Shown: positions 1 to 9,452 of the stretch, in pieces
How positions within the stretch are numbered: position 1 is the stretch's first letter
Layout: the number at the start of each line of letters is the position of its first letter
Assembly: GCA_903903925.1 (NCBI GenBank)
Contig: CAIVAU010000130.1
Coordinates: forward strand, 34,245-98,244
DNA length: 64,000 nucleotides
Source of the DNA: an uncultured cyanobacterium
GTDB taxonomy: Bacteria > Cyanobacteriota > Cyanobacteriia > Cyanobacteriales > Nostocaceae
Reading direction: 5' to 3'
Program-made: the position numbers and the translations under genes
The notes under the pieces: generated by a model
Database searches by the model: none
Seen by the model: only the letters and a program-made list of their open reading frames with translations
What the model was told of the DNA's origin: nothing

Positions 1-1
1 T

Positions 2-451
2 GCTATCAATCGCCTTGATATCTTGGAAGCTGTATTTGGGAAAATTATTATTCCTCAAGCTGTCTATGTTGAAACAACTGTTTCAGGGTTTCCAGGCTCA
101 GAACTTGTGTTACAAGCAATTACTTCCAGTTGGTTACAAATTCGTTCAGTTTCAACAGTAGTGCCCAGCATAACGTCAGAATTAGATAATGGTGAACGGG
201 AAGCGATCGCTTTAGCACTAGAAATGGGGGAACAGCGAATACTGTTAGATGAACGTGAAGCACGCCAAGTAGCTCAAAGTTTAGGATTACAAGTAATTGG
301 TACTCTAGGTATTCTCTTGTTGGCAAAAGATAGGGAGATAATTACACAAGTTCAACCTTTGTTGGATGCTATGATAGGTACTGCTCAGTATTGGGTAAGT
401 AGTACTCTGTATAAACAAGTCTTGCAACAAGCAGGAGAATTAATTGAGTAA
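2..451 (+). CDS. DUF3368-type PIN-domain toxin, 5' end outside window
   Basis: The frame is open from base 2, and the first residues (AINRLDILE) match the usual internal N-terminal stretch of DUF3368 proteins, so the true start lies upstream; the TTG at 23 is probably not the start. DUF3368 proteins are PIN-fold putative ribonucleases, usually the toxin of a pair with a small UPF0175 antitoxin encoded just upstream, which would be outside this window. Visible family marks are the acidic DNGEREAIALA stretch, ILLDEREAR, and the GTLGILLLAK segment. Family assignment is good; activity and partner are inferred. Confidence 0.8.
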   Translation, partial: AINRLDILEAVFGKIIIPQAVYVETTVSGFPGSELVLQAITSSWLQIRSVSTVVPSITSELDNGEREAIALALEMGEQRILLDEREARQVAQSLGLQVIGTLGILLLAKDREIITQVQPLLDAMIGTAQYWVSSTLYKQVLQQAGELIE

Positions 452-639
452 ACAGAAGCTCAGTAGTGCTTGGGTGAAGCTACGCAAAATCCAAAATCTA
501 AAATTAAATATCTACTCAGACAACCGCCTAATTTTGATAGTCGCGTCCGAACCACATTTATTCACTCAGCAAGCTGGTAAAGTCGGAGGTATGTATTCTG
601 AGGTTTCAAACGTTGTGCGTTATTATGGAGGTTTTGTAG

Positions 640-2526
640 ATGTTTCTCGCGTCCTCTGCTAAACCTATTGAACTGAAGCTAAAAAACTTAGTAGACGAAA
701 TCGAAGCGCAAAGTCCTGGTCTATCGGTTTTGGCTGCGCGTCAATTCCGCTATAGTTTGCGTCAAACTCTTGTAGAAGTCACGGTTAAGGAACCACGCCA
801 GTTCAATGTGCTAGAAGAGTTTATCATCCGTGCTGGTCTTGAAATTGTTCCTCCTCCAACAGCAGATGCATTAGCATCTGTACTTGGGCTTGATCCTATT
901 TTTGTGCGAAGTACTACTGCGACTCTTCAGTCGTTACAAACTCTGTCGGGGACGTCGCCAATTACGGTCACTCCTGAAGGGCGTTTGTTCTATGAAAAAG
1001 GGTCTGTACCACAGCCCCCATACTCTGTAAAAATTTATGCTATTGTTGATCCTTTAGCTAGAACACTTACTTTTCAGTCTGAATCTATAAATGATGTTTT
1101 AGTCAAACAGCCGGACTTGGCAGAATTTTTAACTATTGAGGATACTGTAACTGATATTTCTTCGTTACCACTTGAGGAAGTACAACAAACTATTCAAGCT
1201 TCGGGTTTAGCACTTCATGTCCCAGAAGAAGGAAAATTTGTCACTTCCTATAAGGTGATAGCTGCATCTGAAACAATTTGGAAACCGATATCGCTTTTCG
1301 TTCTATTCGATGTCCTTGAAGATAAATTGAGCCTCCAAGTAAGAAGTGGAAAGCAAATTTTAGAGTCGGCGTCTAACTGGTTGGAAGGACTGCAAGCTGA
1401 AGGTAAGGTCTCGTTGCAAGCATTGTGTGAATTGTCAGACGAAACCGTCAATTTTGAGCGTGAAGCTACTCTTAATAGAAAAAATGCAGAAATTGAGGCT
1501 AGACTTGAAAAGATTCGGCAACAGGCGCTGGAAATAGCAGGGGAGCAGGGGAGTAAGAGTGAAAACCCAGAAAATAGCATGACGACGGGTGGCGTTGTGC
1601 AGTTACGTGATGGGCAAATTTCTCAAGCTTTCTCAGCAGTTTTAAATTCCGCGCAGCAGGAGATTATTATATATTCACCTTGGGTGAGTCAGGCAGTTGT
1701 AGACAAACAATTTCTTGACCAACTTCAGAAGTTGGCTAATCGCGGAGTTTGGATTTTGATTGGACATGGAATTTCGCGGCGGATTGAAGATGAAGACCGA
1801 CTGATATCAGCAGAGGTGGAGGAAAAGCTTCGATCTGTGAAAACGCCTGAAGGTTTGTCTTGTGTACAAGTTATTTGGCTTGGAGATTCCCATGTTAAAG
1901 AAGTCATAGTTGATCGGCGTATCCATCTTTGTGGATCTCATAACTGGCTTTCTTATCGGGGGGATTATCTACCACGAGGTGAGTCAGTCTATCAAGTGAC
2001 AATTCCCCATCAAGTTGAAGAAGCCTATGAATTTCTCGCCCATCGCTTCCAAAACTACGCGCAGAAATTATGGAATAGTGCTTTACAAGACTGGGATTCT
2101 CAACAGGCTGTACAGCCTCTGTGTGTGTGGGGTGCGCTGGGTATGGAAGATATGGGAATCACTGTGATACAGCAGAATAAGTGGTTGGAACTTCTGACAG
2201 TATGGCTCAGTGTAGTACGTCAGGGTCTCAGGTCACAAAAGGTATCAGTGGATTCCGAAAGTTTGAGAACTGCACTTTCTTTGCTGAGTCAGGTTTCTAC
2301 AGAAGCGACTTTTATCGAGTCATTACAGGAGGGATGGTGTGAAGTTATGGGGGCGATCGCCACTGTCAATCCTCAGACCGCCATAAAGTTAATCAGCGAT
2401 GAAGTGTGGCACGAATTTCTGCGTCTCGCCATTGCACAACCACCGATGAACAGCCCCGAGGATTTTATCGCCGGATTGGCTGGGTTGCAAAGCAAGCCAA
2501 GAAAACCTCAAAAGCGTAAGGCGTAA
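640..2526 (+). CDS. PLD-like domain protein, 628 aa
   Basis: The start is supported by a GGAGG 8 bases upstream (627-631). The N-terminal ~270 residues are not a family I recognise. Residues ~265-300 look like a short charged coiled coil, followed by a Q/S/E-rich linker. The middle (~315-470) looks like a phospholipase-D-superfamily fold: a strand ending in IIIYSPWVS, then HVKEVIVD (H-x-K-x4-D, an HKD half-motif) followed by GSHNWLS. Only one clear HKD half-motif is visible, so the protein may dimerise to form a site, as single-HKD nucleases do. The C terminus is helical with a basic tail (KPRKPQKRKA), consistent with nucleic-acid binding. It lies alone between a toxin gene and a small RHH gene. 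A nuclease role in defence is an inference. Confidence 0.7.
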   Translation: MFLASSAKPIELKLKNLVDEIEAQSPGLSVLAARQFRYSLRQTLVEVTVKEPRQFNVLEEFIIRAGLEIVPPPTADALASVLGLDPIFVRSTTATLQSLQTLSGTSPITVTPEGRLFYEKGSVPQPPYSVKIYAIVDPLARTLTFQSESINDVLVKQPDLAEFLTIEDTVTDISSLPLEEVQQTIQASGLALHVPEEGKFVTSYKVIAASETIWKPISLFVLFDVLEDKLSLQVRSGKQILESASNWLEGLQAEGKVSLQALCELSDETVNFEREATLNRKNAEIEARLEKIRQQALEIAGEQGSKSENPENSMTTGGVVQLRDGQISQAFSAVLNSAQQEIIIYSPWVSQAVVDKQFLDQLQKLANRGVWILIGHGISRRIEDEDRLISAEVEEKLRSVKTPEGLSCVQVIWLGDSHVKEVIVDRRIHLCGSHNWLSYRGDYLPRGESVYQVTIPHQVEEAYEFLAHRFQNYAQKLWNSALQDWDSQQAVQPLCVWGALGMEDMGITVIQQNKWLELLTVWLSVVRQGLRSQKVSVDSESLRTALSLLSQVSTEATFIESLQEGWCEVMGAIATVNPQTAIKLISDEVWHEFLRLAIAQPPMNSPEDFIAGLAGLQSKPRKPQKRKA

Positions 2527-2587
2527 TTCAGAGGGGTACTCCCTCTAAATTATGATAGTATCGGTGTATAGTCGTTGTGTAGGCTTT

Positions 2588-2767
2588 GTGAAAAATAAAG
2601 CATTAAACATTCGGATGAGTGAACGAAGGTTAAATAAGTTGAGGTTATATGCCGAAACAAAAGAGAAAACGATGACTCAAATCATTGAAGATTATATTGA
2701 CCGCTTACCGAATCCAGAGGTAGGCAATAATTCAACTATTTCACTCCCTGATCAACCTCATGGTTGA
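2588..2767 (+). CDS. Small ribbon-helix-helix (CopG/Arc-like) protein
   Basis: A short protein with the pattern of an RHH antitoxin/repressor: a strand (ALNIRMS), helix 1 (ERRLNKLRLYAETKEK), the turn T, and helix 2 (MTQIIEDYIDRL). I chose the GTG at 2588; an upstream ATG at 2552 would add 12 residues that do not look like part of the fold. Such proteins repress their own operon and usually partner a toxin, but no toxin follows here: rpsO comes next. It may be an orphan. Confidence 0.6.
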   Translation: MKNKALNIRMSERRLNKLRLYAETKEKTMTQIIEDYIDRLPNPEVGNNSTISLPDQPHG

Positions 2768-2889
2768 TATCCGTTAACTTTTAGCGGATAGATCTAGAGT
2801 CCTGGCAATTTTGTCTACGTGATCCGACAGCCCGATGGCTATGATAACATGAGAGACTGCTGACTAAACTAGAAAAAATTAATTGGATC

Positions 2890-3159
2890 ATGGCTCTCAC
2901 GCAACTGCACAAACAAGAGATCATTACAAACTACCAAGTTCACGAAACTGATACCGGTTCCGCCGATGTCCAAATCGCTATGCTGACGGAGCGGATTAAC
3001 CGTCTCAGCTTACATCTCCAAGCCAATAAGAAAGACCATTCTTCCCGGCGAGGATTGTTGAAGCTGATTGGTCAGCGCAAGCGTCTTCTATCATACATTC
3101 AACAGGGAAGCCGAGAACACTATCAAGCTTTGATTGGTCGTCTCGGTATTCGTGGATAG
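2890..3159 (+). CDS. rpsO: 30S ribosomal protein S15
   Basis: 89 residues, the standard length, with the S15 signature ([16 protein letters not shown], then [21 protein letters not shown]). It binds the central domain of 16S rRNA early in small-subunit assembly. It is followed 12 bases later by the PAM68 gene, a common cyanobacterial pair. A TATGAT-like -10 element lies about 50 bases upstream in the leader. Confidence 0.97.
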   Translation: MALTQLHKQEIITNYQVHETDTGSADVQIAMLTERINRLSLHLQANKKDHSSRRGLLKLIGQRKRLLSYIQQGSREHYQALIGRLGIRG

Positions 3160-3171
3160 GAACTACCGCCT

Positions 3172-3639
3172 ATGTCTGCTGAACCTGGAAGCGATCGCTT
3201 GCCTTTTGAACCAAACAAAAAGCGCCAAAAACCAGCAAAAACAAAGAGTCAAACACCAGTCACCAAGCCAGAATCTGGGAAAAAGGATGAGAAAAAGCCA
3301 CCTTTTACCAAAGAAGAAATGGCTATCCCCAAAGTGATTAGCCAGCGGATGATTCGACGAGTGGCTGGATTTTCTGGCATACCAACAGCTTTGGGCATTA
3401 GCACCCTAATTATCAGCTATCTGCTCTTGATCTACGCCAAAATCAAATTGCCTAACCTCGCTGTGTTACTAGTAAACATGGGACTCTTTGGTTTGGGGGT
3501 CGTGGGGATAACTTATGGTGTTCTCTCTGCTTCCTGGGATGAAGAGAAAGTCGGGAGTCTGCTGGGCTGGAATGAGTTTACTACCAATTTTGGTAGGATG
3601 GTAGTAGTTTGGCGTGAAACTCGTCAAAAAAACGTATAA
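3172..3639 (+). CDS. PAM68 family photosystem II assembly protein
   Basis: 155 residues. The N terminus is hydrophilic and lysine-rich (~1-50), followed by FTKEEMAIPKVISQRMIRR and two transmembrane helices (roughly 60-85 and 95-115), then SWDEEKVGSLLGWNEF, a hallmark of PAM68 (DUF3464). In plants and cyanobacteria PAM68 is a thylakoid membrane factor acting in early PSII assembly. It probably shares a transcript with rpsO. Confidence 0.9.
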   Translation: MSAEPGSDRLPFEPNKKRQKPAKTKSQTPVTKPESGKKDEKKPPFTKEEMAIPKVISQRMIRRVAGFSGIPTALGISTLIISYLLLIYAKIKLPNLAVLLVNMGLFGLGVVGITYGVLSASWDEEKVGSLLGWNEFTTNFGRMVVVWRETRQKNV

Positions 3640-3644
3640 TTATT

Positions 3645-3783
3645 CAGCTTGGTTAGTTGTTAGTTGTTGATTGTTAGTTGTTAATTGTCCAAAATTATGA
3701 CTAACCAAGCTCTCACTCACGGCACTGCCGTTTCTCAATTAACAACTAACAAACTAACAAAATAACAAATAACAACTAACATC
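3645..3783. repeat. TTAGTTG/CTAACAA short tandem repeat pair
   Basis: A run of TTAGTTGT-type heptamers (about 3652-3688) is followed by its reverse-complement type (ACTAACAA, about 3741-3781), so the region can fold into a long imperfect hairpin. It fills the gap between PAM68 and aroF. Similar tracts recur at 47.1 kb and 61.2 kb. Confidence 0.75.
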
Positions 3784-3824
3784 AAACAGGTTTAAAATAA
3801 AATCAACTAAGCAGGGAATTTAGC

Positions 3825-4883
3825 ATGATTGTAGTCATGAAAATTGGTTCCCCTGAGGCGGAAATAAACCGTATCAGTGAGGAATTTAGTACTAGGGGAC
3901 TGACACCAGAAAGAATTGTCGGTAGGCACAAAGTGGTGATTGGTCTTGTTGGTGAAACTGCTGATTTAGATTCAAGACAGCTACAGGAAATCAGCCCCTG
4001 GATTGAGCAAGTGTTGCGGGTAGAGAAGCCTTACAAACGGGCTAGCCGCCAGTTTCGTCACGGGGAAGCTTCTGAGGTGGTGGTTAATACTCCGAACGGA
4101 CAGGTTGTTTTTGGTGAACACCACCCTGTAGTCGTTGTTGCTGGTCCCTGCTCAGTCGAAAATGAAGAGATGATTGTGGCGACTGCGCGACGAGTCAAGG
4201 CGGCTGGAGCCTCATTTTTGCGCGGCGGAGCCTACAAACCCCGCACCTCACCCTACTCCTTCCAGGGACATGGTGAGAGTGCTTTGGAATTGTTAGCAAA
4301 GGCACGGAAGGAAACTGGACTTGGGATTATCACAGAAGTGATGGACGCTGCTGACCTAGAAGGAATAGCGGAAGTCGCAGACGTGATCCAGGTGGGCGCG
4401 AGAAATATGCAGAATTTCTCCCTGCTGAAAAAAGTAGGAGCGCAGTCGAAACCAGTTCTACTAAAGCGGGGAATGGCTGCAACTATAGAAGATTGGTTAA
4501 TGGCTGCAGAGTATGTTTTAGCGTCTGGAAATCCCAATGTCATTTTGTGTGAGCGAGGAATTCGCACCTTTGACAGCCAGTATACCAGAAATACCCTGGA
4601 TCTGTCGGCAGTACCAGTGTTGCGGAACCTGACACACCTACCGATTATGATCGACCCCAGCCACGGTACAGGTTGGGCTGCATATGTACCTTCAATGGCA
4701 AGGGCGGCGATCGCCGTAGGAACAGATTCCTTGATGATTGAGGTTCACCCCACCCCGTCCAAAGCTTTATCTGATGGACCCCAATCTCTCACACCAGAGG
4801 ATTTCGATCGCTTGATGCAAGAACTAGCAGTGATTGGTAAGGTTGTCGGACGCTGGAAACAACCAGCTGTAGCTTTAGCATAA
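3825..4883 (+). CDS. aroF: 3-deoxy-7-phosphoheptulonate (DAHP) synthase
   Basis: 352 residues; condenses phosphoenolpyruvate with erythrose 4-phosphate, the first step of the shikimate pathway. The N-terminal ~90 residues form the ferredoxin-like regulatory extension typical of AroA-I-beta enzymes (MIVVMKIGSPEAEI). The barrel carries VAGPCSVEN, GGAYKPRTSPYSFQG, KRGMAAT, ILCERGIRTF and the metal-site DPSHGTG. It supplies chorismate for the tyrosine, tryptophan and folate genes elsewhere in the window, but is not in an operon with them. A strong stem-loop lies downstream. Confidence 0.96.
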   Translation: MIVVMKIGSPEAEINRISEEFSTRGLTPERIVGRHKVVIGLVGETADLDSRQLQEISPWIEQVLRVEKPYKRASRQFRHGEASEVVVNTPNGQVVFGEHHPVVVVAGPCSVENEEMIVATARRVKAAGASFLRGGAYKPRTSPYSFQGHGESALELLAKARKETGLGIITEVMDAADLEGIAEVADVIQVGARNMQNFSLLKKVGAQSKPVLLKRGMAATIEDWLMAAEYVLASGNPNVILCERGIRTFDSQYTRNTLDLSAVPVLRNLTHLPIMIDPSHGTGWAAYVPSMARAAIAVGTDSLMIEVHPTPSKALSDGPQSLTPEDFDRLMQELAVIGKVVGRWKQPAVALA

Positions 4884-4966
4884 TCCCCCCGTGAAGGGGA
4901 GCAGGGGAGCAGGGGAGAGAACTTGCTGTAGTTCTTCTGCCCCTCTGCAGAATCTCTGATATTATC

Positions 4967-5015
4967 GGGGGGAAGCAACTCTCGTTGATCATGCTTCCCC
5001 CCTATTTGTTTTTTC
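4967..5015 (+). terminator. Rho-independent-type terminator after aroF
   Basis: GGGGGGAAGC (4967-4976) pairs perfectly with GCTTCCCCCC (4993-5002) across a 16-base loop, followed by a T-rich tract with six consecutive Ts (5003-5015). Confidence 0.75.
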
Positions 5016-5069
5016 AGCAAGCACGGGGTTAGCTAAAAGCTGTTAAACAGACGTGTTTAAAAATTGATT

Positions 5070-5199
<130 letters not shown>

Positions 5200-5200
5200 A

Positions 5201-6073
5201 TTAACGTCGTCTAGCGCTACCGAAACCGGATCTACTAGGCGCACGACGCCCACTACCGAAAGCACTACTAGAAGGACGTCTAAATGAGCTAGAACTATCA
5301 GAGGGTCTGAGGGTACTGCTGCCAAATCCAGAACCACTGGGACGGTTTGTCGTGGTACGTGGCGTAGTACGTACTGTTGTTTCACTATTAGGATATGTGC
5401 TTCTAATGGTTCCTGTACTACGGAACGCAGTCCGGTTCGTTGAAACTGGTGGTGGAGAATTGTAACGCTGCTGATAACTTGTAATCGCATCGTTATAGTT
5501 GTTACCATAGCCACCGTAGCCATTTAAGACCGATGCCCCTGGCTGATAGGCAGGTGGTACATAATAATGAGGACGAAATAAAAGACTACCTATCGCCTGA
5601 CCTGCCAAAGCGCCAGCAAAGGGTGCCCAGAAGCCATTTTCTCGACGGGTTACAACTGTTTCTGCTTGTCCTGTTTGGGGATTGGTTCTCGTCTCAGTCA
5701 CGTTGTGGACGTACTGAATTTTGAAATCTTCTGTAAGATTGAGAACTGGCTGTCCGTTTTCCACTTTCAGGTTGGTTTTCTTACCCTGCTTAATTTCTTC
5801 ATCGGTCAGACGAGCCATTTGTAAATTTTGAGTTTTAAACATTGGGGGTGTACTGTTAAGTAAAAGCAGGGTGTACTCCCCATTAGCATCATCGTAGGTG
5901 GCTTGTTGTACCGGATACTGACCATCACTCAGCCTAGTGCTTGCTGCAGTTTGAGTGAAGTTACTCCCTTGCAGCGTAGTTTGGTTGGTTCTCCCGCCAC
6001 AAGCCACAGCTGTCAAACACAGACTGATCGCTAAAATAACAGATGTTAGTTTACGCAAGATTTTCATAGTCAT
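5201..6073 (-). CDS. Cyanobacterial lipoprotein with S/R-rich tail
   Basis: 290 residues. A basic N terminus, hydrophobic helix and lipobox ending in AVAC (Cys25) predict an exported lipoprotein; the ATG two codons inside (6067) is an equally good start. A globular part (~45-150) is followed by a short glycine/alanine hydrophobic segment (PFAGALAGQAIGSLLF), then a long low-complexity tail rich in Ser, Arg, Thr and Pro, ending SARRR. I do not recognise a functional family. It lies 68 bases downstream of the DUF1517 gene on the same strand, so they may be co-transcribed. Confidence 0.75.
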   Translation of the reverse strand: MTMKILRKLTSVILAISLCLTAVACGGRTNQTTLQGSNFTQTAASTRLSDGQYPVQQATYDDANGEYTLLLLNSTPPMFKTQNLQMARLTDEEIKQGKKTNLKVENGQPVLNLTEDFKIQYVHNVTETRTNPQTGQAETVVTRRENGFWAPFAGALAGQAIGSLLFRPHYYVPPAYQPGASVLNGYGGYGNNYNDAITSYQQRYNSPPPVSTNRTAFRSTGTIRSTYPNSETTVRTTPRTTTNRPSGSGFGSSTLRPSDSSSSFRRPSSSAFGSGRRAPSRSGFGSARRR

Positions 6074-6141
6074 TTTACTATTTTCCTCTCTCCAAGCTTA
6101 ACAATTTGTCACAATCTCATGAGTAGGGACAACCCTACAAA

Positions 6142-6729
6142 TTACAAAGGAATTAATTCTGGGTAATATTGCAATAGGTGATCGTTTGTCAATTCATCAC
6201 CTAACTGCGCTGGAGAAAAATGCACTTGAATTGCCTGTAAATTATGTTTGTAGTGCAAATTAATTAAGGCTTTCCAGCCTTCCTTCAGCGCCTGAATGCT
6301 AGAAAGATCAGTTTCTAATTCTGGTACTTCTCCTTGATAAGCTACTGTAATGATCACAACTACATTACGCGTTACAGGTATAGATAAAGGTTCACTCGAC
6401 CCACTATTGAAATCTGGTTCACTGAGGTAACGTTGTGCAGAGTCTGTAAATAATTCATTTATATAGTCTCCTGCTTCACCTTCACTCCAAAAAACGTCAC
6501 CTTCGTTTGCAGCAGAAACCCAGTATTCATCATATTGCAGTAAGGATTGGCAAATTTCTACCAATTGTTCTCCCAAAACTTCTATGTCGCCATTATGATC
6601 GATCGCCGCCCGTGCAGCACGGTTCAAAACTCCCAAAATCGGTGCTACCTCAGACCCACTCAAATGAAGCATTATACGACATACTACATAGCGAGTCCGA
6701 CCTATCATTCTATTAAAAGAATCACGCAT
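6142..6729 (-). CDS. DUF1517 family protein
   Basis: 195 residues, no signal peptide. The segment VVVIITVAYQGEVPEL followed by a LKEGWKALINLH helix and VHFSPAQLGDELTNDHLLQYYPELIPL resembles the C-terminal half of DUF1517 proteins, found in cyanobacteria and plastids with unknown function. The N-terminal membrane part of longer family members is absent, so this is the short cytosolic form. Confidence 0.65.
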   Translation of the reverse strand: MRDSFNRMIGRTRYVVCRIMLHLSGSEVAPILGVLNRAARAAIDHNGDIEVLGEQLVEICQSLLQYDEYWVSAANEGDVFWSEGEAGDYINELFTDSAQRYLSEPDFNSGSSEPLSIPVTRNVVVIITVAYQGEVPELETDLSSIQALKEGWKALINLHYKHNLQAIQVHFSPAQLGDELTNDHLLQYYPELIPL

Positions 6730-6763
6730 TTTTTTTCTCCTGAAAGTTGTTGACTCCTAACTC

Positions 6764-8326
6764 CTAACTCTTGTAATGAACCCCCTGAAAAAAATCTACA
6801 ACCATGCTCATTGAGGGAATTATCGATTTTACTGCTTCATCGGACATGTTATCAGAGACTGAAGGATTAACATCAGAGTGATTAATAAATTTTTTACCAA
6901 AGTTTGAGTGATTATGTAAAATCAAATTTTGAGCGATAGAATTTGTTAAAATTGTTTGTGTATGTGCTTGAAAAAAATTGAATTTTGCTCCTACTTCTAA
7001 TTTTTGTTGCATTTTATTGATGGCAATAGCATTATCTATTGCCCTCTTTAAAAGAGTGGTTAGTTGCTTGATTTGCTCCGGTGAGCTTAGAGAAAGCTTA
7101 GCCAGATCTTCGCTTAGAATCATTTCAACGACAGCACAGATATTTTTTTGAGTATTTGCGGCATCTTTAAAGGGAAGAATAGCTATATAAGCTGTGGAAA
7201 ATAAATGTTCGTCACTATCTACTTTGAAGGTAAAAACCGTTCGATGACGCCCAATTTCGATACTGGGGGGTTGTTTTAGTTCTTGGAATTGCTGGGCAAT
7301 TTGGTAATAGACACTAGCGAGGATAAAATTCGCTTCGTAATCCAAGGATCTATCTACGATAATCTGGACGGTTGGCGGAGTTTGATGAAAAAAGTATCGA
7401 AAGTCATCAGAGTTGAGATATTTGATGACAGATTGATCACCACCTGGGCTGAGGTCAACCCATTCACAAATCATACCCTCAGTTTTTAAACCAAACCTGG
7501 GGGTACCATAAACTTTTGCCCCAGTCAAAATTGCTTTCGTTAAGTCTGCGCCTACCCATTCCGCCTGAATTAATCTTGCTTGAGTTAAATCAGCTTGAAC
7601 GAAACTTGCATCTGTTAAATTTGCATGGCTTAAGTCTGCCCCAATTAAGTTAGCCCCACTCAACTTTGCCCCACTTAAATCAGCCCAGGTAAGATTCGTT
7701 CCACTCAAATCTGCCCACCGGAGATTTGTCCCGTTCAAGTTAGCCCCACGAAGGTTAGCCCGACGGAGATTTGCGTGCTTAAGATCAGCATCTCGTAGAT
7801 TTGCCCCCTCTAGATCAGTACGAGTGAGGTCGGTGTTGTGTAATTTAGCGTTTTCTAAGTTAGCTCCGGTCAAGAAAGCGTCCTTCAAATTTGCCTCATT
7901 TAAATTAGCATTTCTGAGTACAGCTTGGCGAAGGGCAGCTTCTCGTAGATCCGCACTGCGGAGGTTTGCCTCCGATAGGTCAGCGTTGCTGAGGTCAGCA
8001 CGAATTAACTCGGAACGGATCAGTGAAGCTGCTCTCAACTGGGCGTGACCCAGACTGGCACGGATTAAATTTGCCACGTTGAGGCTGGCATGATTCAGGT
8101 TGGCGTTGGCAAGATTAGCTCCTCTCAGTCTTACCACATTTAGCCTAGCATGGCTTAAGTTGGCGAACGTAAGATTTGCACTACTGAAGTTGGTCACACT
8201 CAAGTTGGCATGACTCAAATTCACGCCACTTAGTTTTGCGCCACTCAGGTTAGCTTCAGAGAGGTCAATACCATGAAAGTCTCTGACTCCTAGCGCGTAT
8301 TTTTTCAGCAATTCTTCTATAGTCAT
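6764..8326 (-). CDS. Pentapeptide-repeat protein with unique C-terminal domain
   Basis: 520 residues. After a short N-terminal helix (MTIEELLKKYALG), residues ~18-275 are an almost unbroken run of A(N/D)LXX pentapeptides, which fold as a right-handed quadrilateral beta-helix. Residues ~280-520 have no repeats; they contain a FGLKTEGMICEWVDLSPGGD linker and an alpha/beta region I do not recognise. It reads away from tyrA. Partners of such proteins are usually unknown; a scaffold role is only a guess. Confidence 0.85.
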   Translation of the reverse strand: MTIEELLKKYALGVRDFHGIDLSEANLSGAKLSGVNLSHANLSVTNFSSANLTFANLSHARLNVVRLRGANLANANLNHASLNVANLIRASLGHAQLRAASLIRSELIRADLSNADLSEANLRSADLREAALRQAVLRNANLNEANLKDAFLTGANLENAKLHNTDLTRTDLEGANLRDADLKHANLRRANLRGANLNGTNLRWADLSGTNLTWADLSGAKLSGANLIGADLSHANLTDASFVQADLTQARLIQAEWVGADLTKAILTGAKVYGTPRFGLKTEGMICEWVDLSPGGDQSVIKYLNSDDFRYFFHQTPPTVQIIVDRSLDYEANFILASVYYQIAQQFQELKQPPSIEIGRHRTVFTFKVDSDEHLFSTAYIAILPFKDAANTQKNICAVVEMILSEDLAKLSLSSPEQIKQLTTLLKRAIDNAIAINKMQQKLEVGAKFNFFQAHTQTILTNSIAQNLILHNHSNFGKKFINHSDVNPSVSDNMSDEAVKSIIPSMSMVVDFFQGVHYKS

Positions 8327-8490
8327 GAATCAACCCCTAGAATGCCAACTTCAATAGTTGGTAAAGTATGTAGAAAGAAATAAAAGGATGTCAAAATCAT
8401 CGAACAAGGCAAAAGTAAAAAGTAAACAGAAAGAGTAATAAAATTAGGGAGAGGCTACTAAATTTATTTATGGAAATTCTCTTTTTACTT

Positions 8491-9342
8491 ATGAATATTG
8501 GTATTTTGGGACTTGGGCTTATAGGTGGTTCTTTAGGTTTAGATTTGCGATCGCATGGGTATTATGTCTTAGGGGTTAGTCGCCGGGAATCAACTTGTCA
8601 GAGGGCGATCGCCCTAGGCTGTGTCGATCAAGCGTCAGTTGACATGAATCTGCTGGCTGTAGCAGAGGTGGTATTTATTTGTACACCTATGTCTCTTATT
8701 ATTCCCACATTTAGACACCTGATCGCTCATCTGCCGTCTACTACAGTCGTAACTGATGTAGGTTCGGTGAAAGCACCAATAGTCAAGGAGATTGCGCCCA
8801 TTTGGGAAAATTTCATCGGTGGACATCCAATGGCAGGAACAGCCGAAAGTGGTATAGAAGCAGCTGTACCAAACTTATTTGTCAATAGACCTTATGTACT
8901 GACACCAGTTGCAACAACACCAAATGCGGCAATTGCGGTTGTAGAGCAAATTGTGCAACAGCTTGGGGCTACTATCTACCATTGTCTTCCAGAAGACCAT
9001 GACCGTGCTGTCAGTTGGATTTCTCATTTGCCTGTGATGATCAGTACTTCTTTGATTACTGCTTGTATGAGTGAAACTGATCCCAATGTTTTGCAGTTAG
9101 CCCAAAAGCTAGCTAGTTCAGGCTTTCGAGATACAAGTCGTGTTGGTGGCGGTAATCCAGAGTTGGGAGTATTGATGGCACAGTACAATCGCTCTTGTTT
9201 GTTGCGATCGCTCCAACAGTATCGCCATAATCTCGACGAATTGATCAACTTAATTGATCAGGAAAATTGGGTAGCTTTAGAGGAAAAGTTGCAGTTAAAT
9301 CAACAGGCGCGACGTGAATTTCAGTTAGGAGTGGGGAATTAA
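8491..9342 (+). CDS. tyrA: Prephenate/arogenate dehydrogenase
   Basis: 283 residues from the ATG at 8491, chosen because MNIGILGLGLIGGSLG places the Rossmann GxGxxGxS motif at the very N terminus; the ATG at 8470 would add seven unneeded residues. Other TyrA marks are TDVGSVK, FIGGHPMAGTAESG and the C-terminal GFRDTSRVGGGNPELG. It oxidatively decarboxylates arogenate (the usual cyanobacterial substrate) or prephenate on the tyrosine route. No ACT regulatory domain is present. Confidence 0.93.
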   Translation: MNIGILGLGLIGGSLGLDLRSHGYYVLGVSRRESTCQRAIALGCVDQASVDMNLLAVAEVVFICTPMSLIIPTFRHLIAHLPSTTVVTDVGSVKAPIVKEIAPIWENFIGGHPMAGTAESGIEAAVPNLFVNRPYVLTPVATTPNAAIAVVEQIVQQLGATIYHCLPEDHDRAVSWISHLPVMISTSLITACMSETDPNVLQLAQKLASSGFRDTSRVGGGNPELGVLMAQYNRSCLLRSLQQYRHNLDELINLIDQENWVALEEKLQLNQQARREFQLGVGN

Positions 9343-9452
9343 AAGTTAGGAGTTAGTAGTGAGGAATTGGGTGTGGGGAGTTGGGTGTGGACATTGCCTA
9401 TGTGGCAGAAATTATGTTAAATTAGTGTAACCTATCTATCGAGGTCATTCGT

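Noticed and set aside
444..662. 72-codon open frame between the PIN toxin and the PLD-like gene
   Set aside because: No ribosome binding site or family pattern, overlaps both neighbours, and the PLD gene has a good GGAGG before its own start.
7824..8048. Open frame rich in SALRRFAS-type repeats opposite the pentapeptide gene
   Set aside because: It is the reverse reading of the A(N/D)LXX codons; the same happens at 18045-18236 and 18360-18701.
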